Assembly (NCBI GenBank): GCA_014649355.1
Contig: BMSW01000003.1
Location: forward strand, 124,001 to 188,000
Direction of reading: 5' to 3'
Length of the DNA: 64,000 nucleotides
From: Streptomyces althioticus
GTDB lineage: Bacteria > Actinomycetota > Actinomycetes > Streptomycetales > Streptomycetaceae
Under the pieces are notes generated by a model, which saw only the letters and a list, made by a program, of their open reading frames with translations, made no database searches and was not told where the DNA came from. The position numbers and the translations under genes are program-made. Positions 54,567 through 63,830 of the stretch are shown piece by piece (the first letter of the stretch is position 1; the number at the start of each line of letters is the position of its first letter).

Positions 54567-55337
54567 TCACGCCCCGTCGGCCTCTCCCGCCTCACCGAGC
54601 ACATGGAGCTGCGTGGCCACGGAGTGGAACGCGGCGAGCTCGGCCGCGGCGGCCTCCAGCTTCAGCAGCGCCTCCTGCGCCCCGGGCTCGGTGTCCACCA
54701 GCACCCCGGGGACGAGGTCGGAGAACACGCGGACGCCGTGCACCGCGCCGACCTCCAGCCCCGCGCCGCGCACCAGCCCCGTGAGCTGCTCGGCGGTGAA
54801 GCGGCGCGGTACGGGATCGCCCTCGCCCCATCGGCCGTTCGGGTCGTCGAGGGCCTGCCGGGCCTCCGTGAAGTGGCCGGCGAGGGCGCGGGCGAGGACC
54901 GCGCCGCCCAGGCCGGCGGCGAGCAGGCTGAGGACGCCCCCGGGGCGCAGGGCGGCCACCGTGTTGCGCACGCCTTCCGCCGGGTCGTCGACGTACTCCA
55001 GGACGCCGTGGCACAGCACGACGTCGTAGCCGCCGCGCTCGGCGACGTCGAAGAGGCCGCGGGCGTCGCCCTGCACGCCGTGCACCCGGTCGGCGACGCC
55101 CTCCTCGGCGGCACGGCGCTCGAGGGCGAACAGGGCGTTGGGGCTGGGGTCGACGACGGTCACGCGGTGCCCGAGCCGGGCCAGGGGCACGGCGAAGTTG
55201 CCGCTGCCGCCGCCGGTGTCGAGGACGTCCAGGGCCTGCCGTCCGGTGGCCTTGACCCTGCGTTCCAGGGCGTCCTGGAGGACGTCCCAGACAACGGCGG
55301 TACGGAGAGCGGCGCGGGGGCGCATCGGGTCCGACAC
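54567..55337 (-). CDS. SAM-dependent methyltransferase (class I)
   Basis: A 256-residue class I methyltransferase. SAM motif I is VLDTGGGSGNFAVPLARLGHRVTVVDPSPNALF; motif II/III is DVVLCHGVLEYVDDPAEGVRNTVAALRPGGVLSLL. It resembles UbiE/methyltransferase-11 proteins but has no substrate-defining motif. GTG 55337 has GAGGAG 8 bases upstream. It follows the HEPN gene at a distance of about 110 bases, on the same strand. Confidence 0.9.
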   Translation of the reverse strand: MSDPMRPRAALRTAVVWDVLQDALERRVKATGRQALDVLDTGGGSGNFAVPLARLGHRVTVVDPSPNALFALERRAAEEGVADRVHGVQGDARGLFDVAERGGYDVVLCHGVLEYVDDPAEGVRNTVAALRPGGVLSLLAAGLGGAVLARALAGHFTEARQALDDPNGRWGEGDPVPRRFTAEQLTGLVRGAGLEVGAVHGVRVFSDLVPGVLVDTEPGAQEALLKLEAAAAELAAFHSVATQLHVLGEAGEADGA

Positions 55338-55450
55338 GGTGGTGACTCCTCGGCGGGGCACCGCCTGGGGTGGGGCGGGGCGATCGGGTTTCAGGCGCTG
55401 TCCACCCTATGGCCTGCGCGGCGGCCCGCCGTCACCCGGTCGCCCCCGGG

Positions 55451-56017
55451 TCAGCCCGCGTCGGGCAGGTCGCCGCGCGGGGCGGTGTCCGCGCCGCCGT
55501 CCTGGTCGGGGCGAGGCTGGGGCAGCACCGGCTGGAGCACCAGCATCCGCTCGACCAGGCGCAGGAACATCGCCACGTCCCGGATCAGGTCGTCGGCGTC
55601 CCGCCCGGTCGCCGCGCCCTGGATGCCCGCCTCGGCACGGGCCCGGCGCCCGGCGCCGGAGGCGAAGAGGGCGCTCCACTCGGCGAGTTCGGGCGCGATC
55701 TCCGGGAGGACCTCCCACGCGCTTCGTATCTTGGCCCGTGCCCGGGGCGAGGTCTCGGGCCTGCCCCGGGCGGCGAGCACGGCGGCGGCGGTGCGCAGGG
55801 CGGCCAGGTGGGCCGTCGCGTAGCGCTCGTTGGGGGTGTCGAGGACGGCGGCCTCGTCGAGTCCGGCGCGGGCCTGGGCGAGCAGATCGAGGGCGGCGGG
55901 CGGGGCCGCGGCGCGGCGCAGGACGGGGTGGATGTCGCCGGCCGGGCCGTTGTTCAGTGAGGGGGCAGGGCCGGCTGCGCGGCGCCGGCGTGCGGCTGCT
56001 GCGGACGAGTGGGCCAT
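55451..56017 (-). CDS. SAV_6107 family HEPN domain protein
   Basis: A 188-residue helical protein. The Ala/Arg-rich N-terminus (AHSSAAAARRRRAAG) precedes a HEPN-like helical bundle: LDLLAQARAGLDEAAVLDTPNERYATAHLAALRTAAAVLAARGRP and [33 protein letters not shown]. It belongs to the actinobacterial family named after SAV_6107. The R-x4-6-H RNase motif of many HEPN toxins is not obvious here: the candidate R65-x3-H69 is in ERYATAH. ATG 56017 has GGAGG at 6 bases. The function is unknown; members are encoded beside dcw-linked genes. Confidence 0.82.
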   Translation of the reverse strand: MAHSSAAAARRRRAAGPAPSLNNGPAGDIHPVLRRAAAPPAALDLLAQARAGLDEAAVLDTPNERYATAHLAALRTAAAVLAARGRPETSPRARAKIRSAWEVLPEIAPELAEWSALFASGAGRRARAEAGIQGAATGRDADDLIRDVAMFLRLVERMLVLQPVLPQPRPDQDGGADTAPRGDLPDAG

Positions 56018-56195
56018 GACGAACCTCCTGTCGTCTTCGTGACGGCACGCCATGAGGCGAGTGCCGTATGTGCACATCGTGCGGTATGGCACTGACAATC
56101 CGTTCTGACCTGCGACGTTGCCTCGGTCGCCCGTTCGAGCTAACTTTTGCACTGACCAGTCAGTTCAAAAGAGCCCACATGTTCCAGGGGGATTC
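56018..56195. promoter_or_regulatory. Divergent promoter region with 26-bp palindrome
   Basis: Between the HEPN gene (left) and the ATPase gene (right). Palindrome 56145-56170: TTTTGcACTGAC, centre CA, GTCAGTtCAAAA; 11 of 12 arm pairs match. It ends 25 bases before GTG 56196 and is the type bound by TetR dimers; the third gene of the operon is a TetR. A second, weaker dyad (ATGTGCACAT at 56068-56077 within GTGCCgTA...TAtGGCAC, 56061-56092) lies nearer the HEPN start. Confidence 0.7.
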
Positions 56196-57089
56196 GTGGA
56201 CGATCCGAGCGGACTCGCCGTCGCGGTCGACGGCCTCGGCCTGAAGGGGCCGCGGGGGTGGGCCTTCCGCGACGTGTCGGCCGACGCCCGGCCCGGCGCG
56301 CTGATCGCGGTGGCCGGGCCGTCCGGCACCGGCCGCACCTGCTTGCTGCTCTCGCTCACCGGACGCATGAGGCCGACGGAGGGGCGGGCCGCCGTGGGCG
56401 GTATGGAACTGCCCCGGTACATGGCCGCCGTACGCCGCCGCAGCGCCCTGGCGCACGTGACCGGGGTGACCGACCTCGACCCGTCCCTCACCGTGGCCGA
56501 GCATCTGCGCGAGCAGGAGCTGCTGCGGCGCCGCTTCGGGGACGCGCTCCCCCGGCCCCGGCAGCTGCTGCGCTCGCGCGCGGAACGGCTGCGGGAGCGG
56601 CGCCGGCACATCGACGAGGCGCTGGCCACCGCCGGGCTCGACCTGGCCGCCCTGCCCAAGCGCGAGCGCACCGCGGTGCGGGACCTGGAGCGGGTGGAGG
56701 CGCTGCGGCTGTCGCTGGCGCTGGCGTTGCTGGGGCGTCCCCGGCTGGTCGGGATCGACGACACCGACCTGAAGCTGTCGGCCGCCGAGCGGGAGGAGGT
56801 GTGGGAACTGCTGCGGTCCGTCACCCGCACGGGGGTCACCGTGCTCGCCGTGTGCAGCGAGCCGCCGTCCGACGCGGTGGTCGTCCGCACGGGCGCGGAC
56901 CGGCCCGCAGACGCGGGGACCGGCTCCCCCGCCGCCCCCACAGGCGAGGATCCCGACGACTCCCCCGCCACCACCACGAACGCCACCCCCGAGGAGACCG
57001 ACGCGGCACCGGAGACCGGTCCCACCGACCCGGCCATCGACGACGAGAAGGAGGCCGACGATGCGATCGCCGCGACTGGCCGCTCTTGA
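56196..57089 (+). CDS. ABC-type ATP-binding protein with degenerate motifs
   Basis: A 297-residue protein related to ABC ATPases, with the last 60 residues low-complexity and acidic/Thr-rich. Walker A reads G41-P-S-G-T-G-R47-T48: the catalytic Lys is Arg. Walker B is RLVGIDDTDLKL, so the catalytic Glu is absent, and no LSGGQ is visible; VRDLERVEALRLSLALALLG stands in its place. The upstream part PGALIAVAGPSGTGRTCLLLSLTGRMRPTEG is otherwise normal. GTG 56196 has AGGGGGA upstream. It overlaps the YhgE-type gene by 29 bases and is likely its partner. Confidence 0.88.
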   Translation: MDDPSGLAVAVDGLGLKGPRGWAFRDVSADARPGALIAVAGPSGTGRTCLLLSLTGRMRPTEGRAAVGGMELPRYMAAVRRRSALAHVTGVTDLDPSLTVAEHLREQELLRRRFGDALPRPRQLLRSRAERLRERRRHIDEALATAGLDLAALPKRERTAVRDLERVEALRLSLALALLGRPRLVGIDDTDLKLSAAEREEVWELLRSVTRTGVTVLAVCSEPPSDAVVVRTGADRPADAGTGSPAAPTGEDPDDSPATTTNATPEETDAAPETGPTDPAIDDEKEADDAIAATGRS

Positions 57090-59145
57090 GCTGCGGCGTT
57101 TCGGCCGCGGCACCCTCCCGCGGGCGGCGCTCGTCGCCCTGCTGGTGCTGCCGCTGCTCTACGGCGCCCTCTACCTGTGGTCCTTCTGGGACCCGTACAG
57201 CCGTCTCGACCGGATCCCCGTGGCCCTGGTGAACGAGGACGAGGGAGCCACGGCGAACGGCAGGCGGGTCACGGCCGGCGACGACATCGCCGAGGGACTG
57301 CACGACAGCTCCGCCTTCGACTGGCGGGAGGTGAGCGAGGAGGAGGCCCGGCGCGGGGTCGAGGACGGCACGTACTACCTGTCGCTCACCGTTCCGGCCG
57401 ACTTCAGCCGCCGTGTCGCCTCCAGTTCGGGCGACTCCCCCGAGACCGGCGCCCTCCAGGTGCGCACCAACGACGCCAACAACTACATCGTCGGGCAGAT
57501 CTCCCGCACGGTCTTCGGCGAGGTGCGGCGGGCCGCGTCCACCAAGACCTCCCGGTCCTTCCTGGACCAGATCTTCGTCTCCTTCTCCGACCTGCACGGC
57601 GAGACGGTGAAGGCGGCCCGGGGCGCGGACAAGCTGAACGGGGGCATCGGAAAGGCCGAGAGGGGCTCCAAGGACCTCGTCGACGGGCTGAAGGACGCCC
57701 GCGCGGGCAGCGGCAAACTGTCCAAGGGCCTGAAGGACCTGCACAAGGGCGCGGGCACCTTGGAGGACGGGTCGGGGAAGGTCGCCGACGGCACACGCCG
57801 GCTCGCCGAGAAGGTGAACGCGCTGGACGCGGAGGCGGGCCCGTTCCTGAAGAAGAACGAGAAGGCCATCGGGGAGACGGCACGCTTCGTCGCCGACACG
57901 GCGGGTCAGCTGCGCGACGACCTGGAGGCGCTGACGGAGAAGGCGCCCGCCGCCGCGAAGGACGCCCGTGAAGCGCTGGGCACCATGGAGGCGCTCCACC
58001 GCGAGCGCTGCGAGGACACGGACGAGCCGGACCCGGCCTGCCCGGAGCTGAAGAAGGCCAAGGAGGCGGTGGCGACCGCCTCGTCCGTCGCGGACGACGT
58101 CGGCGACCTGGTCACCGGGCACCGCGCGGACCTGAAGAAGCTCGACGGTCATCTCGCCACCCTGCAGAAGCAGGCGCGTGCGCTCGCCGCCCGCGCCCCG
58201 CATCTCTCCGAGGACCTCGACGACGCCGTCAGCAAGATCAACAAACTGAACACCGGCGCCGGCAAGGTCGCCGCGGGGGCGAAGAAGCTCAACAAGGGGC
58301 TCGCCACCGCCGAGACCGGCGCCCTCGACCTGGACAAGGGCGTCAGGAAGCTGAAGACCGGCGCGGACGACCTGAGCGGCGGGCTCTTAAAGCTGGTCGA
58401 CGGCTCCGAGGAGCTGGCGGGCGGTCTCCACGAGGGCGCCGAGCAGATCCCCGACTACGACAAGGCCGAGCGCGACGAGCGCACCGAGGTGATGGCCGAC
58501 CCGGTGCGGCTGGTCAGCCACGACCTGCACAAGGCGCCCAACTACGGCACCGGCTTCGCCCCCTACTTCATCCCGCTGTCGCTGTGGGTGGGCGCGATGG
58601 TGGCGTACATGCTGATCGCGCCGATGAACCGGCGGGCGCTCGCGGCGGGCGCCTCCGCCTGGCGGATCGCGCTGGCGGGCTGGCTGCCGGTGGTGGCGAT
58701 CGGGGTGCTGCAGACGGTGGCGCTGATGTCGGTGCTGCACTGGGGGCTGGGGCTGCGGATGGCGCGGGCGGCCGGGACGGTGGGCTTCCTGTTCCTGGTG
58801 ACGGCCTGCTTCGCGGCGCTCGTGCAGTGGCTGAACGCCCGCTTCGGCGCGGCCGGCCGGATCCTGGTGCTGGCGCTGCTGATGCTCCAGCTCACCTCGG
58901 CGGGCGGCACGTACCCCGTGCAGACCAGCCCGGGCTTCTTCAACGCGCTGCACCCGTTCCTGCCGATGACCCACGTCGTGGAGGCGCTGCGGCGGCTGAT
59001 CTCGGGCGGCGGTCTCGGGCCCGTGTGGACGGCCTGCGCGGTGCTGGCGGCCTTCACCGCCGGCGCGCTCGCGCTGACCGCGCTGTCGGCCCGCCGCAGG
59101 CAGGTGTGGACGCTCTCCCGGCTGCATCCGGAGCTGAGCCTGTGA
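57061..59145 (+). CDS. YhgE/Pip-type membrane protein with a TTA codon
   Basis: A 694-residue protein: one N-terminal membrane anchor (residues 20-42), a 470-residue extracytoplasmic region rich in coiled coil (repeats such as GSKDLVDGLKDARAGSGKLSKGLKDLHKGAGTLEDGSGKV), and a C-terminal ABC-2-like set of five to six membrane segments starting at FAPYFIPLSLWVGAMVAYMLIAPM. This is the Pip/YhgE layout of phage-infection protein and type VII-like secretion accessory. Codon 443 (58387-58389) is TTA, the rare Leu codon read by the bldA tRNA, so translation should be developmentally limited. ATG 57061 overlaps the ATPase gene. Confidence 0.92.
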   Translation: MRSPRLAALELRRFGRGTLPRAALVALLVLPLLYGALYLWSFWDPYSRLDRIPVALVNEDEGATANGRRVTAGDDIAEGLHDSSAFDWREVSEEEARRGVEDGTYYLSLTVPADFSRRVASSSGDSPETGALQVRTNDANNYIVGQISRTVFGEVRRAASTKTSRSFLDQIFVSFSDLHGETVKAARGADKLNGGIGKAERGSKDLVDGLKDARAGSGKLSKGLKDLHKGAGTLEDGSGKVADGTRRLAEKVNALDAEAGPFLKKNEKAIGETARFVADTAGQLRDDLEALTEKAPAAAKDAREALGTMEALHRERCEDTDEPDPACPELKKAKEAVATASSVADDVGDLVTGHRADLKKLDGHLATLQKQARALAARAPHLSEDLDDAVSKINKLNTGAGKVAAGAKKLNKGLATAETGALDLDKGVRKLKTGADDLSGGLLKLVDGSEELAGGLHEGAEQIPDYDKAERDERTEVMADPVRLVSHDLHKAPNYGTGFAPYFIPLSLWVGAMVAYMLIAPMNRRALAAGASAWRIALAGWLPVVAIGVLQTVALMSVLHWGLGLRMARAAGTVGFLFLVTACFAALVQWLNARFGAAGRILVLALLMLQLTSAGGTYPVQTSPGFFNALHPFLPMTHVVEALRRLISGGGLGPVWTACAVLAAFTAGALALTALSARRRQVWTLSRLHPELSL

Positions 59146-59165
59146 ACCGGTCGGCCGGAGCTCCT

Positions 59166-59813
59166 GTGAGAATCAGGGCCATGGAACGCAGCAGCACCAC
59201 GCCGGGCGGCAGCGCCCGCCGCGAGGCCACCCGGCAGAAGCTCTACGAGGCGGCCGTCACGCTCATCGCCGAACAGGGGTTCTCGGCCACCACCGTGGAC
59301 GAGATCGCCGAGCGGGCGGGCGTCGCGAAGGGCACCGTCTACTACAACTTCGCGAGCAAGTCGGTCCTCTTCGAGGAGCTGCTGCGGCACGGGGTCGGCC
59401 TGCTGACCGCCTCGCTGCGGGAGGCGGCCGAGGGGACGGAACAGGAGGGCGGGAGCAAGGTCGACGCCCTGGACGCCATGATCCGGGCGGGACTGGTCTT
59501 CATCGACCGCTACCCGGCCTTCACCCAGCTGTACGTGGCGGAGCTGTGGCGCACCAACCGGGCCTGGCAGTCTACGCTGATGGTGGTGCGGCAGCAGGCC
59601 GTGGCGGTGGTCGAGGGGGTGCTGCGCGAGGGCGTGGCGGCCGGGGAGTTCAGCGAGGAGATCGACGTCCCGCTGACGGCGGCGGCGCTGGTGGGCATGG
59701 TGCTGGTGGCGGCGCTGGACTGGAAGTCGTTCCAGCCGGAGCGGTCCCTGGACGACGTGCACGCGGCGCTGTCGCGGCTGCTCCAGGGCCGGGTCAGCGG
59801 CCGAGGCCAGTAG
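59166..59813 (+). CDS. TetR/AcrR family regulator of the YhgE operon
   Basis: A 215-residue TetR protein. The DNA-binding domain ATRQKLYEAAVTLIAEQGFSATTVDEIAERAGVAKGTVYYNFASKSVLFEELLRHG is textbook; the C-terminal part (LDAMIRAGLVFIDRYPAFTQLYVAELWRTNRAWQSTLMVVRQ) is helical. GTG 59166 has GGAG at 5 bases; ATG 59181 is the alternative. It lies 20 bases after the YhgE-type gene and most likely binds the 26-bp palindrome upstream of the operon, autoregulating it. Confidence 0.92.
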   Translation: MRIRAMERSSTTPGGSARREATRQKLYEAAVTLIAEQGFSATTVDEIAERAGVAKGTVYYNFASKSVLFEELLRHGVGLLTASLREAAEGTEQEGGSKVDALDAMIRAGLVFIDRYPAFTQLYVAELWRTNRAWQSTLMVVRQQAVAVVEGVLREGVAAGEFSEEIDVPLTAAALVGMVLVAALDWKSFQPERSLDDVHAALSRLLQGRVSGRGQ

Positions 59814-60243
59814 TCACCGGCGCCGGACACGCGAAGGCGCCGGTCCGTCGGTGGCCGCGTCCCCCGCGGGCCACCGGCCGGGCCGGCGCCTCCCTGTTCC
59901 CCCGTACGTCCCCCCGTGGAACCCCCGTCGCGGTCGTTCCCCCGGGTTCCCCCGTGCCTCGCTCCCGCCGACGGCGCCGGCGGAAGGAGCGGATCGCGGG
60001 CCGGTCCCCGTTCCGGCACCCCGTGTCGCCGGTTCCGTGGGCCCGGGCCCTCTCTCCGTGGTCTCCACTCTCCCGTTCCCGCCGGCCCCGGCCCATCCGC
60101 CGCCGTACTCATCTCGCCGGCTAGGTACCTGTACTCACGCCTGCGCACGCGGGCCCACCACGGCGCGCGTCCGCGCGGTCACGCTGCGGGGGCGCGGACA
60201 CTCGGGGCCGGGCCCCTGACCGGCGGCGGATAAAGTCCCTGAC
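59814..60243. other. Intergenic region between the tetR gene and the FAD oxidoreductase
   Basis: 430 bases, of which about 400 are rich in CCCGG-type simple sequence. The open frames here (for instance 59851-60219) are compositionally biased Pro/Arg/Ser runs without a Shine-Dalgarno and are not supported as genes. The only signal is the -10 box at the right end. Confidence 0.55.
60231..60236 (+). promoter_or_regulatory. Candidate -10 box of the FAD oxidoreductase gene
   Basis: TAAAGT lies 7 bases before ATG 60244 and there is no Shine-Dalgarno, the leaderless pattern. Confidence 0.4.
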
Positions 60244-61728
60244 ATGGCACGGATTGCGGTGATCGGCGCCGGTGCGGGCGCGCTGGCGGCCGCCGCCCGG
60301 CTGGCCGTCGCGGGCCACCGGGTGGCGGTGTACGAGCGGACGGAGACGTACGGCGGCGCGCTGCGCCGCCGGGAGCGGGACGGGTTCGCCTTCGACACGG
60401 GCCCCGGGCTGCTGCCGCTGCCGGCCGTCTACCGGGACCTGTTCGTGAAGACGGGCCGGGAGCCGCTGGAGGAGTGCGTCGAGCTGGTGCAGGCCGACCC
60501 GTCGTCGCACCACGTCTTCGCGGACGGCACCGAGGTCTCCCTGCCGAACGCCTCCCGCGCGGGCGTGGTCTCCGCGGTGGAGGAGGCGCTGGGCGCGGAC
60601 GCGGCGCGGCGCTGGGGCGACTTCCTGGTGCGGGCCCGCGAGGCCTGGGACCGGGCGCGCCGCCCGCTGCTGGAGGAGCCGCTGTGGCCCAACTGGGAGG
60701 TGCTGGCCGGCCGCGAGCCCTACCCGGCGGTCCCGCACCGGCGGCTGCTGCGCGTGCGCCAGGCGGCCACGCTGGCCGAGGTCGGTGAGTGGGAACTGCG
60801 CGACCCGCGGCTGCGGGCGCTGCTGGAGAGCCACGCCCTGGCGTTCGGCCTGGACCCGCGGACGACGCCGGCGAGCGCGGCGGTGCTGCCGTACATGGAG
60901 CACGCCTTCGGCACCTGGTACGTGCGGGGCGGGCTGCGGGAGCTGGCGCGGGCGATGTACGAGCGGTGTCTGGCCCGCCGGGTGGAGTTCCGGTTCGGCG
61001 CGGAGGTCACCGCGGTGCGGGAGAAGGACGGCCGGGCGGCGGGCGTGGAACTCGCCGACGGCACGGCGGTGGAGGCGGACCTGGTGGTCGCGGGGGTCGG
61101 TCCCGGGCCGCTGGAGCGGATGTGCGGCACGCGGCTGCGCGGTGAGGGCGAGGTGCCCGCCCGGCGGGACGGGGCGAGCCGGACGACGGTGCTGCTGGCG
61201 CTGCGCGGTGCCCGCCCGGAGAGCACCCCGCACCGGACGGTGGTGCACACCCGGGACCGTGCGGCGGAGCTGGACGCGCTGTCCGGCGGCGGGCTGCCCT
61301 CCGAACCGACCGTGACCGTGCTGCGGCCGGACGATCCGGCGCTGGTGCCGGACGCCGGGCACGAGGCGGTGACCGTGACGGCGGTGGCGCCCCCCGGGGC
61401 GGACGGTGCCGAGGAGTTCGCGGAGCGGATGATCACGGCCGCCGCGCGGGCGGTGCCGGACCTGCGGGACCGGCTGCTGTGGCACGAGGTGCGCACGCCC
61501 GAGGACGTCGAGCGGGAGACGGGCGCGGAGGGCGGCGCTGTGCCGGCGCCGGCGCTCGCCGCGGCGGACGGCCGGTTCCTGCACGCGTCCAACACCACGC
61601 GGCTGCCGGGGCTTTTCACCGTCGGCGGCTGGTCGCACCCCGGCGGCGGGCTGCCGCACGCGGGGATGTCGGGGGCGCTGGTCGCCGGACTGGTCGTGGA
61701 GGGGCCGGACTTCCGCGGCTCCCAGTGA
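60244..61728 (+). CDS. CrtI-like FAD-dependent oxidoreductase
   Basis: A 494-residue flavoprotein. The dinucleotide loop is IAVIGAGAGALAAAARLAVAGHRVAVYERTETYGGALRR and the C-terminal FAD site is GRFLHASNTTRLPGLFTVGGWSHPGGGLPHAGMSGALVAGLV, both characteristic of phytoene-desaturase/amine-oxidase relatives. GFAFDTGPGLLPLP and YVRGGLRELARAMYERC are further CrtI blocks. No carotenoid genes are nearby, so the substrate is unknown. The gene is monocistronic. Confidence 0.92.
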   Translation: MARIAVIGAGAGALAAAARLAVAGHRVAVYERTETYGGALRRRERDGFAFDTGPGLLPLPAVYRDLFVKTGREPLEECVELVQADPSSHHVFADGTEVSLPNASRAGVVSAVEEALGADAARRWGDFLVRAREAWDRARRPLLEEPLWPNWEVLAGREPYPAVPHRRLLRVRQAATLAEVGEWELRDPRLRALLESHALAFGLDPRTTPASAAVLPYMEHAFGTWYVRGGLRELARAMYERCLARRVEFRFGAEVTAVREKDGRAAGVELADGTAVEADLVVAGVGPGPLERMCGTRLRGEGEVPARRDGASRTTVLLALRGARPESTPHRTVVHTRDRAAELDALSGGGLPSEPTVTVLRPDDPALVPDAGHEAVTVTAVAPPGADGAEEFAERMITAAARAVPDLRDRLLWHEVRTPEDVERETGAEGGAVPAPALAAADGRFLHASNTTRLPGLFTVGGWSHPGGGLPHAGMSGALVAGLVVEGPDFRGSQ

Positions 61729-61788
61729 ACTCGGGCCGCGTCACGGGCGGTTGAGGGCGTCCTCGGCCGCCCGTGGCCGCCCGTCCGC

Positions 61789-62724
61789 TCAGTAGCGGTA
61801 CTGCTCGTCGTACCCGTTGCCCTGGGCGCCCTGCTGCTGGCCGCCGTCCTGGTACGGGTACTGCTGCTCGGGCGGGAGTTCGCCGCCGTACGGGTCGTCG
61901 GCGCTGCGCTGCTGCGGCACCCACAGGCCGCCGGCCGGGGTCTCGCCGCCGTAACCGCCCGTGGCGTACGGGTCCTGGGCCGCGTAGCCCTGCTGGGCGT
62001 ACTGCTGGTCCGTGTAGCCCGTGTCGTACGTGCCGCCGCCGTAGGTGGTGTTGCCGATGTACGGGTCGGAGTACGCGGCGTACTGCTGGCCGGTGTCGTA
62101 GCCCTGCTGCTGCCCGTAACCCGAGTAGTCGTAGGCGTAGTTGGGGTCGGCGGTCTGCGCGGTCGCGGCGTACTGGTCCTGGCCCGCGTACTGGTCCTGA
62201 CCCTGGCCCGCGTACCCCTGGTCGCCGTAGACGCCGTAGGACCCGGTGTCGTCGGGCATCGGCTGCGGCTCGTAGACGGCGGTGGACTCCGCGGCCGTCT
62301 GACGGTCGGCGGCGGGCGTGAAGACGTCGTCGCGGTCGTATTCGTCGTCGGCGCCGTAACCGGCCGTCACGGGGCCGGTGTCGAACGCGTCGGCGCGGTC
62401 GCCGGACGCCTCGAGGTCGGTGACCTCCAGTGTCGGCTCGTCGCGGCGCCCCTTCACGGCGGACAGCATCGGCGCGTTGACCGCCCAGCCGGCCTGGAAG
62501 CCGCGGCGGAACGACAGCGTGACGTAGGTCTGCCCGACGGCGAAGGCCGCGGCGCCCAGTCCGATCACCACCACGGACGGGATCAGCACGCCGAACACGA
62601 CGCCGAGGAACCCGACGAAGGCGAGCAGCCGCCAGCGCAGGCGCGCCTTGTACTGCAGGAGCACCTCACCCAGCAACCACAGCGCGACGATGCCGAACGC
62701 GATGTAGAGGACCGTCCAGCCCAT
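61789..62724 (-). CDS. Membrane protein with a Tyr/Gln/Gly-rich low-complexity tail
   Basis: A 311-residue protein with two N-terminal membrane segments (residues 3-22, VLYIAFGIVALWLLGEVLLQ, and 32-65, LLAFVGFLGVVFGVLIPSVVVIGLGAAAFAV). After a short conserved stretch (QTYVTLSFRRGFQAGWAV) the last 170 residues are a disordered repeat-like tail of Tyr, Gln, Gly, Asp and Ala (DQYAGQDQYAATAQ, GYGQQQGYDTGQQYAAY, EQQYPYQDGGQQQ). ATG 62724. The tail resembles prion-like or phase-separating domains. Function unknown; 57 bases from metF on the same strand. Confidence 0.88.
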   Translation of the reverse strand: MGWTVLYIAFGIVALWLLGEVLLQYKARLRWRLLAFVGFLGVVFGVLIPSVVVIGLGAAAFAVGQTYVTLSFRRGFQAGWAVNAPMLSAVKGRRDEPTLEVTDLEASGDRADAFDTGPVTAGYGADDEYDRDDVFTPAADRQTAAESTAVYEPQPMPDDTGSYGVYGDQGYAGQGQDQYAGQDQYAATAQTADPNYAYDYSGYGQQQGYDTGQQYAAYSDPYIGNTTYGGGTYDTGYTDQQYAQQGYAAQDPYATGGYGGETPAGGLWVPQQRSADDPYGGELPPEQQYPYQDGGQQQGAQGNGYDEQYRY

Positions 62725-62780
62725 GTACGCCCCTCTCCCAGTGGTCGTTACGCAGTGTGTCGTATGCGCGTGCGACCGGT

Positions 62781-63830
<1,050 letters not shown>

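Noticed and set aside
59851..60219. A 122-residue frame in the gap after the second tetR
   Set aside because: Pro/Arg/Ser-rich low complexity, no Shine-Dalgarno, no motif; nearby frames on both strands are equally open.
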